This document shows positions 11,371 to 22,238 of a stretch of DNA of 64,000 nt, one piece after another (position 1 is the stretch's first letter; the number at the start of each line of letters is the position of its first letter). The stretch is taken from positions 11,550,001 through 11,614,000 of the forward strand of contig BSBN01001225.1 of NCBI GenBank assembly GCA_027924645.1, given 5' to 3'. Position numbers and translations under genes: made by a program. This DNA is from Cunninghamia lanceolata (Eukaryota > Streptophyta > Pinopsida > Cupressales > Cupressaceae). The notes below the pieces were generated by a model, which searched no databases, had not been told where the DNA came from, and saw only the letters and a list, made by a program, of their open reading frames with translations.

Positions 11371-12837
11371 CGTAATGTCCCATTCTTGATACATGGTTAG
11401 TCCATTATGGGTTTCTCGTGAACTAGCAGTTTGGTTAGGGAATCGTGGTTAGTTTGGTCGTGGAGGTGTTTGTCGGTGATGGAGATGTGGTTCGATGTCA
11501 GTGGATCCAGTTGGCACTCTCTGAGTTGGCTCTATTTGCTCTTGGTCGTTACTATTTTTAGTAAGTTCGGGGCCGGAACTAGATCAGGATTTTCAGAGTG
11601 GGGTTGGACTCATCTCGTCAAGGGTTTTCCGGTGAGCTATAGATCATGGCATTCCGGTATCATCTTGATATTATTTTTAAAGTCCGAAGTTATAACTTAT
11701 ATATTTAATTAGGACTATAAATATTAATGGAAAAGTGACTTTATGAATAATACATCAAAAGGGGTCACTTAGAGACATGGGTGCCCATCCCTAGGGGAAT
11801 AAAATATAACTTTAAAATATAAAGTTTTCCCCCTACGCCCATCTTGGAGGAGAAATATAATGGAAAATAGAGTTCATTTGGGCATGCTATGTTTATGATA
11901 TTTCTCTTTGTGAGCTTTGCTAGGGTTTTGAGGGTTTGAGGATTCAAACCAGGCTCTTGAAGATGAAAACCTCCCTGAGTGACAGCATTCTACAGGTGTG
12001 CAAGATCACCCAAAGGTGCCATTCGAGGTAGATACATTCAGTGTTCACTATTGTGCTTTAATAGAGTTTCTTTGCTGAGGATTTGAGGAAGGACTTGACA
12101 TGTTTCTTGCATACTTCATTGAGTTCTCATACAGAAATGGAGATCAGTCCACTAGTGATTTTGAGGTAGATTTTATAAGTTTTGGGATTGTTATTATTTG
12201 CAGCTACTAGCCATACCATTCAGCCCCAGTCGTACCATTGCAAGGTGGAATTTTGAGGTGATTAAAGGCATATTTTGCACTCATACATGGTCGCCTAGCC
12301 TTGTTGGTACAATACAGTTATTTGTAGAGTTATTACAGTAGTTGTACAACATTCTTATTGTTGATAATCACTTCTAGCCAAGGTCGTACATCCCAGGAGT
12401 GACATTGGGGTCTTTAGGCCTCATTTCTATTTGTGGGTACTTTGGAATTTGCTTTGTATGAGGCATTTGGAGCCCTTTGTATTGTTGGTATCATTGTAAG
12501 CTCAAAACTTTATGATTCCTCGAAGATTTGAGTGCTTTAAGCTATACCCATTTGCTAGTCCAGTTCTGACACTTGTACAAAGTTGCAAATCTTAACATGG
12601 GTATGTGATAGAAATTGTCATTTGGCCATTTTACTATCTGGGTATCTGTTATTTTCCTCATATATGCTATATATATTCTGGGTTTATGTTATATACAATC
12701 TATTGTATGCTCCAACAACACATCTGTAGGAAAACTGAAAACCCCTTCTGCATTCTTCTCTCTAGTCTGAAAGATCACATAAAAATAATAGAAATAACAA
12801 AAAAAAATCTTTTAAAAAAATACAAACAGGTACGGCA
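11371..12837 (+). repeat. 5' LTR of the chromodomain gypsy
   Basis: It starts CGTAATGTCC (TG decayed to CG) and ends TACGGCA, followed by the PBS. It aligns along its length with 17841-19321. ORFs read inside it (for example 11431-11712) recur in the second LTR and are not genes. Confidence 0.85.
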
Positions 12838-12845
12838 TAGTATAG

Positions 12846-12857
12846 TGGTATCAAAGC
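12846..12857 (+). promoter_or_regulatory. tRNA primer binding site, chromodomain gypsy
   Basis: TGGTATCAAAGC lies 8 nt after the 5' LTR end. It is an iMet-type PBS with one change (GAG to AAG). Confidence 0.8.
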
Positions 12858-12914
12858 TAAAGATCTTTCCATCTTGTGAGGTTGATTTCAGACATGCAGA
12901 AGTGAGAATGAGAC

Positions 12915-14560
12915 ATGCGGCCTGGTACAGATAGATATTATTTTAGACAGAATAGGTTAAGACAAGGAGCACAGGTTCTGCAGTTAGTAGAACCAGAGAA
13001 TCTAGTGCCACAAACAGATCCATTTGACACATATACAGAGATTGTAGTTGCCAAGGAGCAACCGGTAGTATTTTATAGTGAGGAAGATCTTGAAGTTCCA
13101 CGAAAAGATCTATTTTCTGGTGAGATTCTAGTACAACCTAAAGAGATGGGAGACAGAGAAGTCAAAGAACCTAGCACGCGAGATATTTTAAATGATTTGG
13201 CGAGAGGATAGTAGCAGTTGTTGATAGGCTGGACAGGTCACATACAACATTTACATGGATTTTTGGCCATTTGTTTCCTGATTTGGATGAAGATAGGAAT
13301 AATGGAGACAGGAATAGAGACCGAAATGATAGAGAGAGACACCAAGACTGAGGTAATAGAGATCGGATTGGAGATAAGAACAATGGGGAAAAGAACAGAC
13401 ACAAGGATCCTGATGGTGAGGCTTTGGTGAATAACCGAGGTGCTACACAGCTCACAACTGCAGATAGACCCAACATTCCTATCTTTGTACCAAGGGATGA
13501 GATTCCTGAACGGGGTGCTACATAAGTGGAGTTTTAGGATGAGATTTGGAGAGATTGGTAGGCTTCGAGTGCAGAGTTTCAGGTTAAGATGACTTTCAGG
13601 GATTACTCTGATCTCAGGATGAGACATGGACCTAGAGGGGGTAATAGGCAGCAGAATCATGAACTTCAAAAGAAAGTCAGTAAAATGACTTTACCCTACT
13701 TCGATGGTTCAGGTAAAACTTCTGCGAGATCTTGGGTCCAAAAGTTGGATAGTTATCTCCAGATCAGCCCCATGCCAAAGGCTGATGCCATCACCTATGC
13801 AGCCTTACACTTGGAGGGTAGTGCACACAAGTGGTGGAGCAACAAAAAGGTAACATTGGGACATGACCAGATTACATCTTATGTGGAGTTCACAGCCAAA
13901 CTCATAGATAGGTTCGACAAGAAGGACCCAGAGATGTAGTTCAAGGAGCTGGCATAGTTGAGACAGAGTGGATCAATGGACTCATACATTTCAGAGTTCA
14001 AGGACCTTTCAGTTATGGTCTCAGATATCTTGGAGCATAGGTTGATCATGCTCTTTGTTGATGGATTGTCTGATCCTCTATGAGGATGGGTTAAGGGTTT
14101 GGACCCATTAACATTGTAGGAGGCCATGAAGAAGGCCCGTGATATGGAGTCTTCTGTGTGGAGGAGTAAATTTTAGACTAAGAGTTTCCAGCACAGGAGG
14201 GATAAGGAGAGAGACAAGAGACATTTTCATAAGGATTCAGGACATCAGTAGCCTAAGAGTTCTTCCAGGTTAGACAATGATTAGTTGAATGACCTCAGGA
14301 GGAAGAAGCTCTGTTTCCATTACAAAGAGCCTTAGGAACCTAAGTACAAGTGTGCTGCCCAAAGAAAGGCAAAACAGATAGAATACTTTTCAGTAGATGA
14401 GTCCGTTGAATCTGAGTCACATTCAGAGCAGCATACAGAAGACAATGATTCAGTGACATATGTTGTATCTGAGGCATCAGATAAGGATGAGGCGACCTCC
14501 CTACCTACAACCCATATCTCAAGCATTCAGAGAGGGGTCATTTAGGATCAGAGGAGCATT
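12915..14560 (+). pseudogene. gag of the chromodomain gypsy
   Basis: Gag starts near 12915 (MRPGTDRYYFRQNRL). A frameshift near 13211 leads to a charged Asp/Arg/Asn-rich stretch. The gag core at 13589-13939 contains LPYFDGSGKTSARSWVQKLD and LEGSAHKWWSNK, typical of the retrotransposon gag domain. The same frame continues past 13939 through TAG at 13937, 13955, 14117, 14174, 14249 and 14282 and TGA at 14081; these replace Gln and Arg. No intact zinc knuckle is readable (the region near 14310 is degenerate). It would form the particle shell of the element but is non-functional. Confidence 0.75.
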
Positions 14561-14565
14561 GGGTG

Positions 14566-14918
14566 GATAGCAATGTATTACACTGCTTGACATAGGTGCC
14601 ACTCATAACTTCATAGACGAGGGCTTAGTTGCGAAGAGGGGGCTGAAGACTGAAGAATTTGAGGGCTTTAAGGTGAAGGTAGCTTATGGGTTTGTACTCA
14701 CCTACACTAGGAGGATACCCAATTTGACCATCCAGCTGAATAGTTACACTTCCCAGTCAGAGTTTTATGTTGTCAGCATGGGTGACATGGATGTTGTATT
14801 GGGTATGAAGTGGTTGCATGAGATAGGAGAGTTCACACTCAACTTGAGGACCATGGAGATGAAGTTTGAGGTGAATGGAGTTCAGCATGTGCTCAGGGGC
14901 ATTTCAAATGGTGGTTGA
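14566..14918 (+). pseudogene. Retropepsin-like protease of the chromodomain gypsy
   Basis: LLDIGATHNFID near 14580-14615 is the aspartic protease active-site loop, with DIG in place of the common DSG. Downstream, MGDMDVVLGMKWLHEIGEF (from 14779) is the conserved second half of gypsy proteases. The domain is interrupted by frameshifts between the two parts. Its role would have been cleavage of the Gag-Pol polyprotein. Confidence 0.7.
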
Positions 14919-15119
14919 GAGTAGTTTCTCTCAAGCGGATGGAGAGATTGATTCGTCATGATCAGGTGCAGTGGGCAGTAGAGGTGATGGTGATGCCTAC
15001 AGTTTCAGAGCAGCAAAAATGAGAGTACCCACCTGACATATAGGCTCTCTTGACTAAACACACCAAAGTGTTTAGTGACATTCCACCAGGTAAACCCGCT
15101 AACAAGGGTATTGAGCACG

Positions 15120-16380
15120 TGATTGAGTTGGAGTAGGGTGCAAAACCAGTGATTACTACACCATACATGCACCCAAAGAGGTATAAGGATGAGATCGATA
15201 AAGCTATCAAAGAGCTTCTCGAGATGGGTCACATCAGGCCTAGCAAGAGTCCATTTGCATCATCAGTGGTTCTAGTGAAGAAAAAGGATGTGACTCTTAG
15301 AATGTGTATTGACTATAGGGAGCTCAACAAGAAGACCATTAAAAATAGGTACCCTATACCCCACATTGATGAGATGATTGATGAGTTGCACGGGGTCTGT
15401 TACTTCTCCAAAATAGATTTAATATCTAGTTACCACCAGATACGGATCCGAGATGAGGATGTGGGGAAGACAGCTTTTAGGTGTCACTACGGGCACTTCG
15501 AGTTCCCGGTCATGCCATTCGGATTGACCAATACACCAGCCACCTTCCAATCCTACATGAATAGAGTATTCTGAGAGTAGTTGAGGAGGTTTGTTTTGAT
15601 ATTCTTTGATGATATGTTGATTTACAGCAGGACATGGGAGGAACATTTGAAACACATTGACATTGTGTTGAGAATTCTAGAGTGGGAGTCATTGTATACT
15701 AAGATGGCAAAGTGTGAGTTCGGGATGACCGAGTTGTTGTACTTGGGTCATATCATTAGTGCTAGTAGTGTTAAGGTAGACCCAAAGAAGATTCAGGCAA
15801 TTGTAGACTGGCCACCACCAAAGAATCTCACTCAGCTGAAGGGATTCCTTGGTATTTGTGGGTATTACCATAGATTCATGAAGGGGTTTTCTCAGTTAGC
15901 TGCACCCCTCATAGATTTGACTCGTAAGGATGCATTAAGTTGGACAAGAGGTACATAGGAGTGCTTCGACAGGTTCAAGGAGATAATGAGCACATGTCCT
16001 ATGTTGGCAATACCAGATTTCAGCAAACCCTTCGAGTTACAGTGTGATGTGTTAGGAGAAGGCATTAGTGTGGTAATCATGCAGGATGAGCACCCCGTAG
16101 CATTCAAGAGCAAGAAGTTGAGGGGTGTGGAATGGAGTTATAGTATATATGACAAGGAGATGTTAGCCACCATGCATGCATTGGCTAAATTCAGATAGTA
16201 TCTTATGGGCAACAAATCTATGGTGAAGATAGATCATAACAGTCTGAAACATTTCCTTGGGTAGAAGGATCTAAACGAAAGGCAACAGAAGTGGGTTAGC
16301 AAGCTTTAGGCCTACGACTTTGGTTTATGTCAAGGGCAAGAAGAACATTGTTGTCAATGCATTATCCAGGAGGCCCCATT
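15120..16380 (+). pseudogene. Reverse transcriptase / RNase H of the chromodomain gypsy
   Basis: RT reads from [18 protein letters not shown] through [20 protein letters not shown], the [14 protein letters not shown] motif, [16 protein letters not shown], and FFDDMLIYS, an F(D)DD catalytic box near 15600. RNase H begins around FELQCDVLGEGISVVIMQ (15986-16198) and includes EWSYSIYDKEMLA. In-frame stops are at 15572 (TGA), 15578, 15956, 16196 and 16262 (TAG); all lie at Arg or Gln positions and in one frame. A frameshift follows before VYVKGKKNIVVNALSRR (16320). Confidence 0.85.
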
Positions 16381-16559
16381 TGTGTGCATTAGGTGCTATT
16401 TTAGATGACTGGAGAGAGATGATATCAGTAGAATATGCTAAGGATACATGGGCTACTTGGATAATAGATGGCACTATCAAAGATGACAAGTACATAGTGG
16501 TAAATGATTTAATCATTTACAAGGATAGGATCTTCTTGGTGCCAGGATCAGAGATGAAG

Positions 16560-17663
16560 TAGAAGGTTTTGAGGGCATTCCATGATTTGCCTGTGGCAGG
16601 GCATCTAGGGTACTTCAAAACTTATATTCGGGTCAGAGAGAGGTTCACTTGGAAGGGCCTCAAAACAAAAGTGATGCAGTATGTGAGAGAGTATCCAATA
16701 TGCCAATAGAACAAACAGGAGTACTCTTTCCCAGGAGGATTATTGCAGCCCCTGCCCATTCCTAAGAGGAAGTAGGATAGCATTTCTATGGACTTTATCA
16801 TAGGTCTACCTAAAGTCCAAGGCAGGGATTGTATTTATGTGGTAGTGGATAGATTGACAAAATATGCACACTTCTTTGTCATTCCTACCACCTTCACTAC
16901 AGCTCAGGTTGCAGAGTTATTTTTTCGTGAGGTATTCTATCTTCATGGGTTGCCACGAAGCATTGTCAATGATAGGGATAGCAGGTTCCTCAGTAATTTT
17001 TGGCAGGAGCTCTTTAGGTTGATAGGGACAGAGCTCACACCTAGCACTAGCTACCACCCACAAACAGATGGTTAGACGGAGATTGTCAACAAATGGGTGG
17101 AAGGATACCTCAGAAACTATGTGTCAGAGCAGCAAAAGGCATGGATCAAGTCGCTTCACATGGGAGAATATTGTTATAATTCCACTTATCACATGTCCAT
17201 CCAGATGTCACCCTTCATGGAGTTGTATGGATATGAGGCACCCAACTTTATTGATTTACTGTTTGGAGATAGCTGAGTGCCTAAGGCCAAAGACCTTCTA
17301 CAGGAGAGTCAGGATATCATGAGGTCTTTGAAAGAGAACATATAGAAAGCTCAGAATCAGTAGAAATAGTATGTAGATCAATAGAGGACTGAGCGATCAT
17401 TTGAGGTGGGGGACATGGTATACTTAATGCTGCAACCCTATAGACAGTCCACTCTAAAGAAGAGTGGAGCAGAGAAACTTAAGCCATGGTATTATGGACC
17501 TTTCAGGATCTCCAAGAAGATTGGAGAAGTGAATTATGAGTTAGAGTTGCCAACGGGTAGCAGGGTGCACAATGTATTTCATGTATCATGCCTCAAGAAG
17601 GCGTTGGGACATAATGTGACACCATCAACAGAGTTACCTCCTCTCATGAAGAGGGGAAATTGA
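16560..17663 (+). pseudogene. Integrase of the chromodomain gypsy
   Basis: The zinc-binding region is degenerate (FHDLPVAGHLGYFKT, CPICQ-like near 16690). The catalytic core at 16788-17075 has MDFIIGLPKVQG, VVVDRLTKYAHF, DRDSRFLSNFWQELF and STSYHPQTDG, so the D,D region is readable and the final Glu region follows after a stop. The C-terminal GPY/F-type module at 17406-17663 has WYYGPFRISKKIGEVNYELELP and HNVFHVSCLKK. TAG stops between 17073 and 17390 again fall at Gln codons. It once joined the DNA copy to the genome; it is now dead. Confidence 0.85.
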
Positions 17664-17845
17664 TCTTAGTGCCCGAGGCAATAATTGGTACCAGGGAACA
17701 CACTTTGAGGAGGACTATCAGAGAGTACCTGGTAAAATGGAAAAACCTGTCGGTGGAGGATTCTACTTGGGAGAATGAGCAGATATTGGAGCATCCTGAT
17801 CTGAGATTGCTTGAGGCAAGCAATCTTAGGGAGGGTGGACTGTAA
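17660..17845 (+). pseudogene. Chromodomain at integrase C-terminus
   Basis: This short frame contains REYLVKWKNLSVEDSTWEN and EQILEHPDLRLLE, the chromodomain hallmark (YLVKWK, then STWE, then a final helix). In chromoviruses this domain steers integration towards marked chromatin. It is in a different frame from the preceding GPY/F module, so one frameshift separates them. Confidence 0.8.
17824..17840 (+). promoter_or_regulatory. Polypurine tract, chromodomain gypsy
   Basis: TTAGGGAGGGTGGAC sits immediately before the 3' LTR start TGTAATGTCC. Confidence 0.7.
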
Positions 17846-19321
17846 TGTCCCCTTCTTGATACATGGTTAGTCCATCATGGGGTTCCCGTGGGCTAGTAGT
17901 TTGGTTAGGGAATTGTGGTTAGTTTGGTCATGGAGGTGTTTGTCGGTGATGGAGATGTGGTTCGATGTCAGTGGATCCAGTTGGCATCCTCTGAGTTAGC
18001 TCTGTTTGCTCTTAGCCGTTACTATTTTTAGTAAGTTCAGGGTTAGTACCAGATCAGGATTTTCAGAGTGGGGTTGGACTCATCTCGTCGAGGACTTTCG
18101 GATGAGCTATAGATCATGGCATTCTGGTATCATCTTGATATTATTTTTAAAGTCCGAAGTTATAACTTATATATTTAATTGGGACTTTATAATATTAATG
18201 GAAAAGTGACTTTATGAATAATACATCAAAAGGGATCACTTAGAGACATGGGCGCCCATCCCTAGGGGAATAAAATATAACTTTAAAATATAAAGTTTTC
18301 CCCCCAAAACCCAACGCCCATCTTGGAGGAGAAATATAATGGGAAAATAGAGTTCATTTGGGCATGCTATGTTTATGATATTTCTCTTTGTGAGCTCTGT
18401 TAGGGTTTTGAGGGTTTGAGGATTCAAACCAGGCTCTTAGAGATGAAAACCTCCCTGAGTGATGACATTCTACAGGTGCAAGATCACCCAAAGGTGCCAT
18501 TCGAGGTGGATACATTCAGTGTTCACTATTGTGTTTCAATGGAGTTTATTTGCTGAGGATTTGAGGAAGGACTTGACATATTTCTTGCATACTTCATTGA
18601 GTTCTTCTCATACAGAAATGGAGATCAATCCACTAGTGATTTTGAGGCAGATTTTATAAGTTTTGGGACTGTTATTATTTGCAGCTGTTGGCCGTACCAT
18701 TCAGCCCCAGCTGTACCATTGCAAGGTGGAGTTTTGAGGTGATTAAAGGTAGATTTTGCACTCATACATGGTCGCCTAGCCTTGTTGATAAAATATAGTT
18801 ATTTGCAGAGTTATTACAATAGTTGTACAACATTCTTATTGCTGATAATCACTTCCAACCAAGGCCGTACATCTCAGGAGTGACATTGGGGTCTTTGGGC
18901 CTCATTTCTATTTGTGGGTACTTTGGAATCTACTTTGTATGAGGCGTTTGGAGCCCTTTGTATTGCTGGTATCATTGTAAGCTCAAAACTTTGTGATTCC
19001 TCAGAGATTTGAGTGCTTTCAGCTATACCCATTTGTTGGTCTAGTTTCAACACTTGTACGAAGTTGCAAATCTTAACATGGGTATGTGATAGAAATTTTA
19101 TTTGGTCATTTTACCATCTAGGTATCTGTTATTTTCCTCATACCTGCTATATATATTTTCTGGGTTTATGTTATATGCAATCTATTGTATGCTCCTGCAA
19201 CACATCTGCAGGAAAACTGAAAACCCCTTCTGTATTCTTCTCTCTAGTCTGAAAGATCACATAAAAATAATAAAAATAACGCATAAAAAGGTCTTTTAAA
19301 AAAATACAAATAGGTACGACA
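17841..19321 (+). repeat. 3' LTR of the chromodomain gypsy
   Basis: It starts TGTAATGTCC and ends GGTACGACA. At 1481 bp, against 1467 for the partner, it differs by scattered substitutions and small indels, which indicates an old insertion. Confidence 0.85.
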
Positions 19322-19651
19322 GATTACAACTTAGGTTGGTTAGAATGACACCCACTTTTTATTTTTTTGAAAAATTTAATAGCTCTTCATTGAAATATTC
19401 GTTTTTCACCATGTAAATTTAGTTTTTTTTTTAAAACATAGTAGCCCATAAACTAGATTCAATTCTCTACAAATTTTGTTCTTATATATTTTTCAAATTA
19501 TGTAGATAATACATTCAAATTTTCACATGAACTTTCTTAAGTCTATTTTTTAGTATTTTCATTATCACTTAGAGGTATTGTTTAGCCCATCATGATCCTA
19601 CACTCACCAAAAAAGGATTAAAAAATATTGCTTCAGGATTATGAGGGAAAT

Positions 19652-19719
19652 AATTTTCCAAAAAAGGAATAAAAAGGAACCTTCGAACGAAGGTCCCTTT
19701 TATTCCTTTTTTGGAAATG
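19652..19719. repeat. Near-perfect long hairpin
   Basis: The left arm (19652-19684, containing CCAAAAAAGGAATAAAA) pairs with the right arm (19687-19719, containing TTTTATTCCTTTTTTGG) with only a few mismatches or 1-nt indels, leaving a 2-nt loop at CCTTCG-AA-CGAAGG. The stem is about 32 bp. Confidence 0.8.
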
Positions 19720-19847
19720 ACCTTTGTTCGAAGGTCCTGCACATAAAAACCTTTGAACGAAGGTTCACCTTCATTCAAATGTGATTTTTAACTTACCTTC
19801 GAATGAAGGTACCTTTGTTTGAAGAAATACCTTCGAATGAAGGTATC
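19678..19847. repeat. Cluster of CCTTCGAAYGAAGG palindromes
   Basis: Near-palindromic 14-16-mers recur at 19679-19693, about 19727-19741, 19753-19767, 19795-19811 and 19830-19847, variants of ACCTTCGAATGAAGGT. Spacing is irregular. Function unknown. Confidence 0.65.
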
Positions 19848-20236
19848 TTGTAAATTTCTCTCCATTCATGTTCAAAAGTTTAATGTCGCAAGTCTGAGAC
19901 TCAGTATTGTGGGTATACCTAGGGAGCGTATCAAAAAATAATGCCTCGGGGAGTGTATCAAACATCGACACCATAACAGGTGAGGGTGAATTAATACACA
20001 AAACCTTAGGGGGTGAATAGATAAGCTACATCTCAGAGGGTGAATTGATATGCTACACTTGAGGGGGTGTGAATAAAGAAGGAAGCATGTATGGATTCAC
20101 ATGTGAGAAGTGTTATATGTCTCCCTTAAAATATTAGAATGTATGATATGCAAATATTTTAAGGTAAAGGAAAGGGGAAGATAGAAGAGGAGGGGAGATC
20201 CTTAGAAAGAATGCATGCCCCTTGAACAAGTTGTCT

Positions 20237-22172
20237 CATCGCATGTGATGTCATTGATGTCAACAAAGTTGTGTTGTGGAAGGTTGCATGTGATATCAAT
20301 AGTGTAAGAGTTCAAAGGAGAAGACAAACGATTTATGATCAAAGAAGTTGTGAGGTGAAGGAGATGATGATGAAAGTCTTGTGCATTCTGTTGGATCAGT
20401 ATCATCTGTACACAGTTGTACCTTATCTTCTGAAGTTCATGGACATGTGAAAGTTGTAAGGTTAAGGATGTGCTAGCATGAAGATTCTTGTTTTTGATTA
20501 AAAGAGTTGTGATTTTTGTCTGTGGTATTGTGAATGTTGTAGTCATTGTCTCTTGATGAAAAGCATTACAAAAGATATGAAGGAAAGTGTATAAGGTTTC
20601 AAACAGTCAAAGGCATAGGAAGTTGCACTGAAGAAGCTCATGAGAATGCTCCACATTTGAAGGTGTGTCCTTGCTATTTGGAAGTTAGACAAAGAAAGGT
20701 GTGAAGTATGTATGTTCCTGATTTCAAAGCATAGAACTTACTGTAGAAGGTTCCAGAGCTAGCAGAGTGAAAACAATGGTACATTGGTGTTGCAATCAGA
20801 AAGAGCCAGAGGAATGCTTTGCATTTCTCCATAGTTGAAGATGTGATCATGCATCTTGAAGGATTGCCAGATACAAATGAGAGTCATGATATATTAAAGT
20901 TTCAAATGATAAGATGTATCACAGAGGTTCTCCAGAGTCAGTAGAATAAAGACAAATCAGGTTGCTGATTAGGGTTGTTAGAAGGAGAATGTAAAAGCCA
21001 CCACATTTCACCACAATACAATATTTGGCATTGTTATTTGAAGGATAAGTTCAAAGTGATTGTATGTTTTCTCATTTCAAGTTTTAGGTGTTGAGGAGTA
21101 TTGCAAGTTTGATTTTCAATGTTCTATATCATGACTGTGTGATCAAAGTTTGCAAGTGATGTTGGGTTTAGTGTCTGTTTGTTTGTGCCAGAAAAATGAT
21201 GCATAATTCAGAGAAAGGAATGCATGAGAATGTTCTTTCCAGTCATATAAAGTTTGAGAAGTGATCTGCATGATGTTATTTGGTCTCTCTGGTACTACTT
21301 TAGGTCTGGAGCTAATGAATGAAAAGATAAGTGTCTGCTGAGCCAACTTAGTGTATGCTGATGATTATGCCATGGGTTTGGAAGTGTACACCAATGTGGA
21401 GATGTGTGTTAAGGAAAAATAGGTCCTATTTATTACTTGGTTTGAACCACATTGGACTTCTACATTACCGCGGATGACCTTGGGAGTTGACTTGTTGTGG
21501 CCATTGCACGTTTCATGTTACATGTTTCATCTTGGCCGATAAAGGATAAAGTTTTTGAAGCTTGCAAAGAATATAAATGTAAGATCAAGTTTGTTGCAAT
21601 GAATATGAGTGTGTGAGAGTGTGCGAGGATGTATGCGCGAGTGTGGATGGGAGTATATGTGTGTATGGAAGTGAGTTGAAAATAACAGAGTATGTTGAGA
21701 AGAGGTGTTGAAGATACATGTTAGTTTGAAGGGTGTTGATGTTGCAGAGGTGATACATTAGTATAATTCTTTCAAGTATTGTGTTCAGAGGTTGTAGCCT
21801 CTTCTTGTAAGTGTTGTAGCACTTTAAGGAGTTGTAGCTTCCTTTGGTTGAAGCCATAAAAATTGTGTATCAAGGAGTTGTAACTTCCTTTGGGTTGTAC
21901 CCATAAAACTTCTTGTAAATCTTGTTTTTATTTGTGACGCTGGATTTGGATAGTAGATCCAAGTAGCTTTCTCACCGTAGTTTTTCCCTTCTAGGGTTTT
22001 CCATGTAAATTTAGTGTTATGGTTGTGTGGCTGTGTTTGTGTTTGGAATTGCATAGTTTGATTCTTTATCTATTTAAGGAAGTAGAAAGATTTGATTGAT
22101 AAAGTTGAATTGGATCAATTTCTAGTATATATTGATTCACCCTCCCTCTCAGCATATCAGTGTGTTCTAACA
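20237..22172 (+). repeat. 5' LTR of the Sirevirus-like copia
   Basis: 1936 bp, from CATCGCATGTG to TTCTAACA. The start is inferred from the TSD and from alignment with TATTGCATGTG at 28444. Near its 5' end it carries CATTGATGTCAAC, shared with the other Sirevirus-like LTRs in the window. Confidence 0.88.
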
Positions 22173-22174
22173 AT

Positions 22175-22185
22175 TGGTATCAGAG
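22175..22185 (+). promoter_or_regulatory. tRNA primer binding site, Sirevirus-like copia
   Basis: TGGTATCAGAG, 2 nt after the LTR end, is complementary to the iMet tRNA 3' end. Confidence 0.9.
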
Positions 22186-22238
22186 TTGAGTTCCTTGGTG
22201 CATTCTAATACCTAAAGGTAGATCTTGGAGTAGAACAC

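Larger units (their letters stand above)
11371..19321 (+). mobile_element. Full-length chromodomain Ty3/gypsy retrotransposon
   Basis: Two LTRs (11371-12837 and 17841-19321) flank gag, protease, RT, RNase H, integrase and a C-terminal chromodomain, the standard gypsy order. The chromodomain places it among plant chromodomain gypsy elements (chromoviruses). A 5-bp TSD is not clear (ACTTA before, GATTA after). Coding is destroyed by many TAG/TGA stops and several frameshifts, so it is an old, dead copy. Confidence 0.9.
19322..20236. other. Spacer with hairpins and short phrase repeats
   Basis: No gene is seen. It holds a long hairpin (19652-19719), a cluster of CCTTCGAAYGAAGG-like palindromes to 19847, and loose repeats of a 'gagggtgaat...gctacac' phrase at 19925-20065. 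Confidence 0.6.

Noticed and set aside
13238..13669. 143-codon minus-strand ORF
   Set aside because: Antisense to the gag region. Composition follows the charged gag linker, with no domain.
13937..17390. TAG read as Gln (alternative genetic code or suppression)
   Set aside because: TAG stops sit beside frameshifts, some TGA stops and other decay. Mutational C-to-T decay explains them in a plant nuclear genome.
22175..22190. tRNA-Met fragment as an RNA gene
   Set aside because: This and the other TGGTATCAGAG sites are primer binding sites directly after LTRs.
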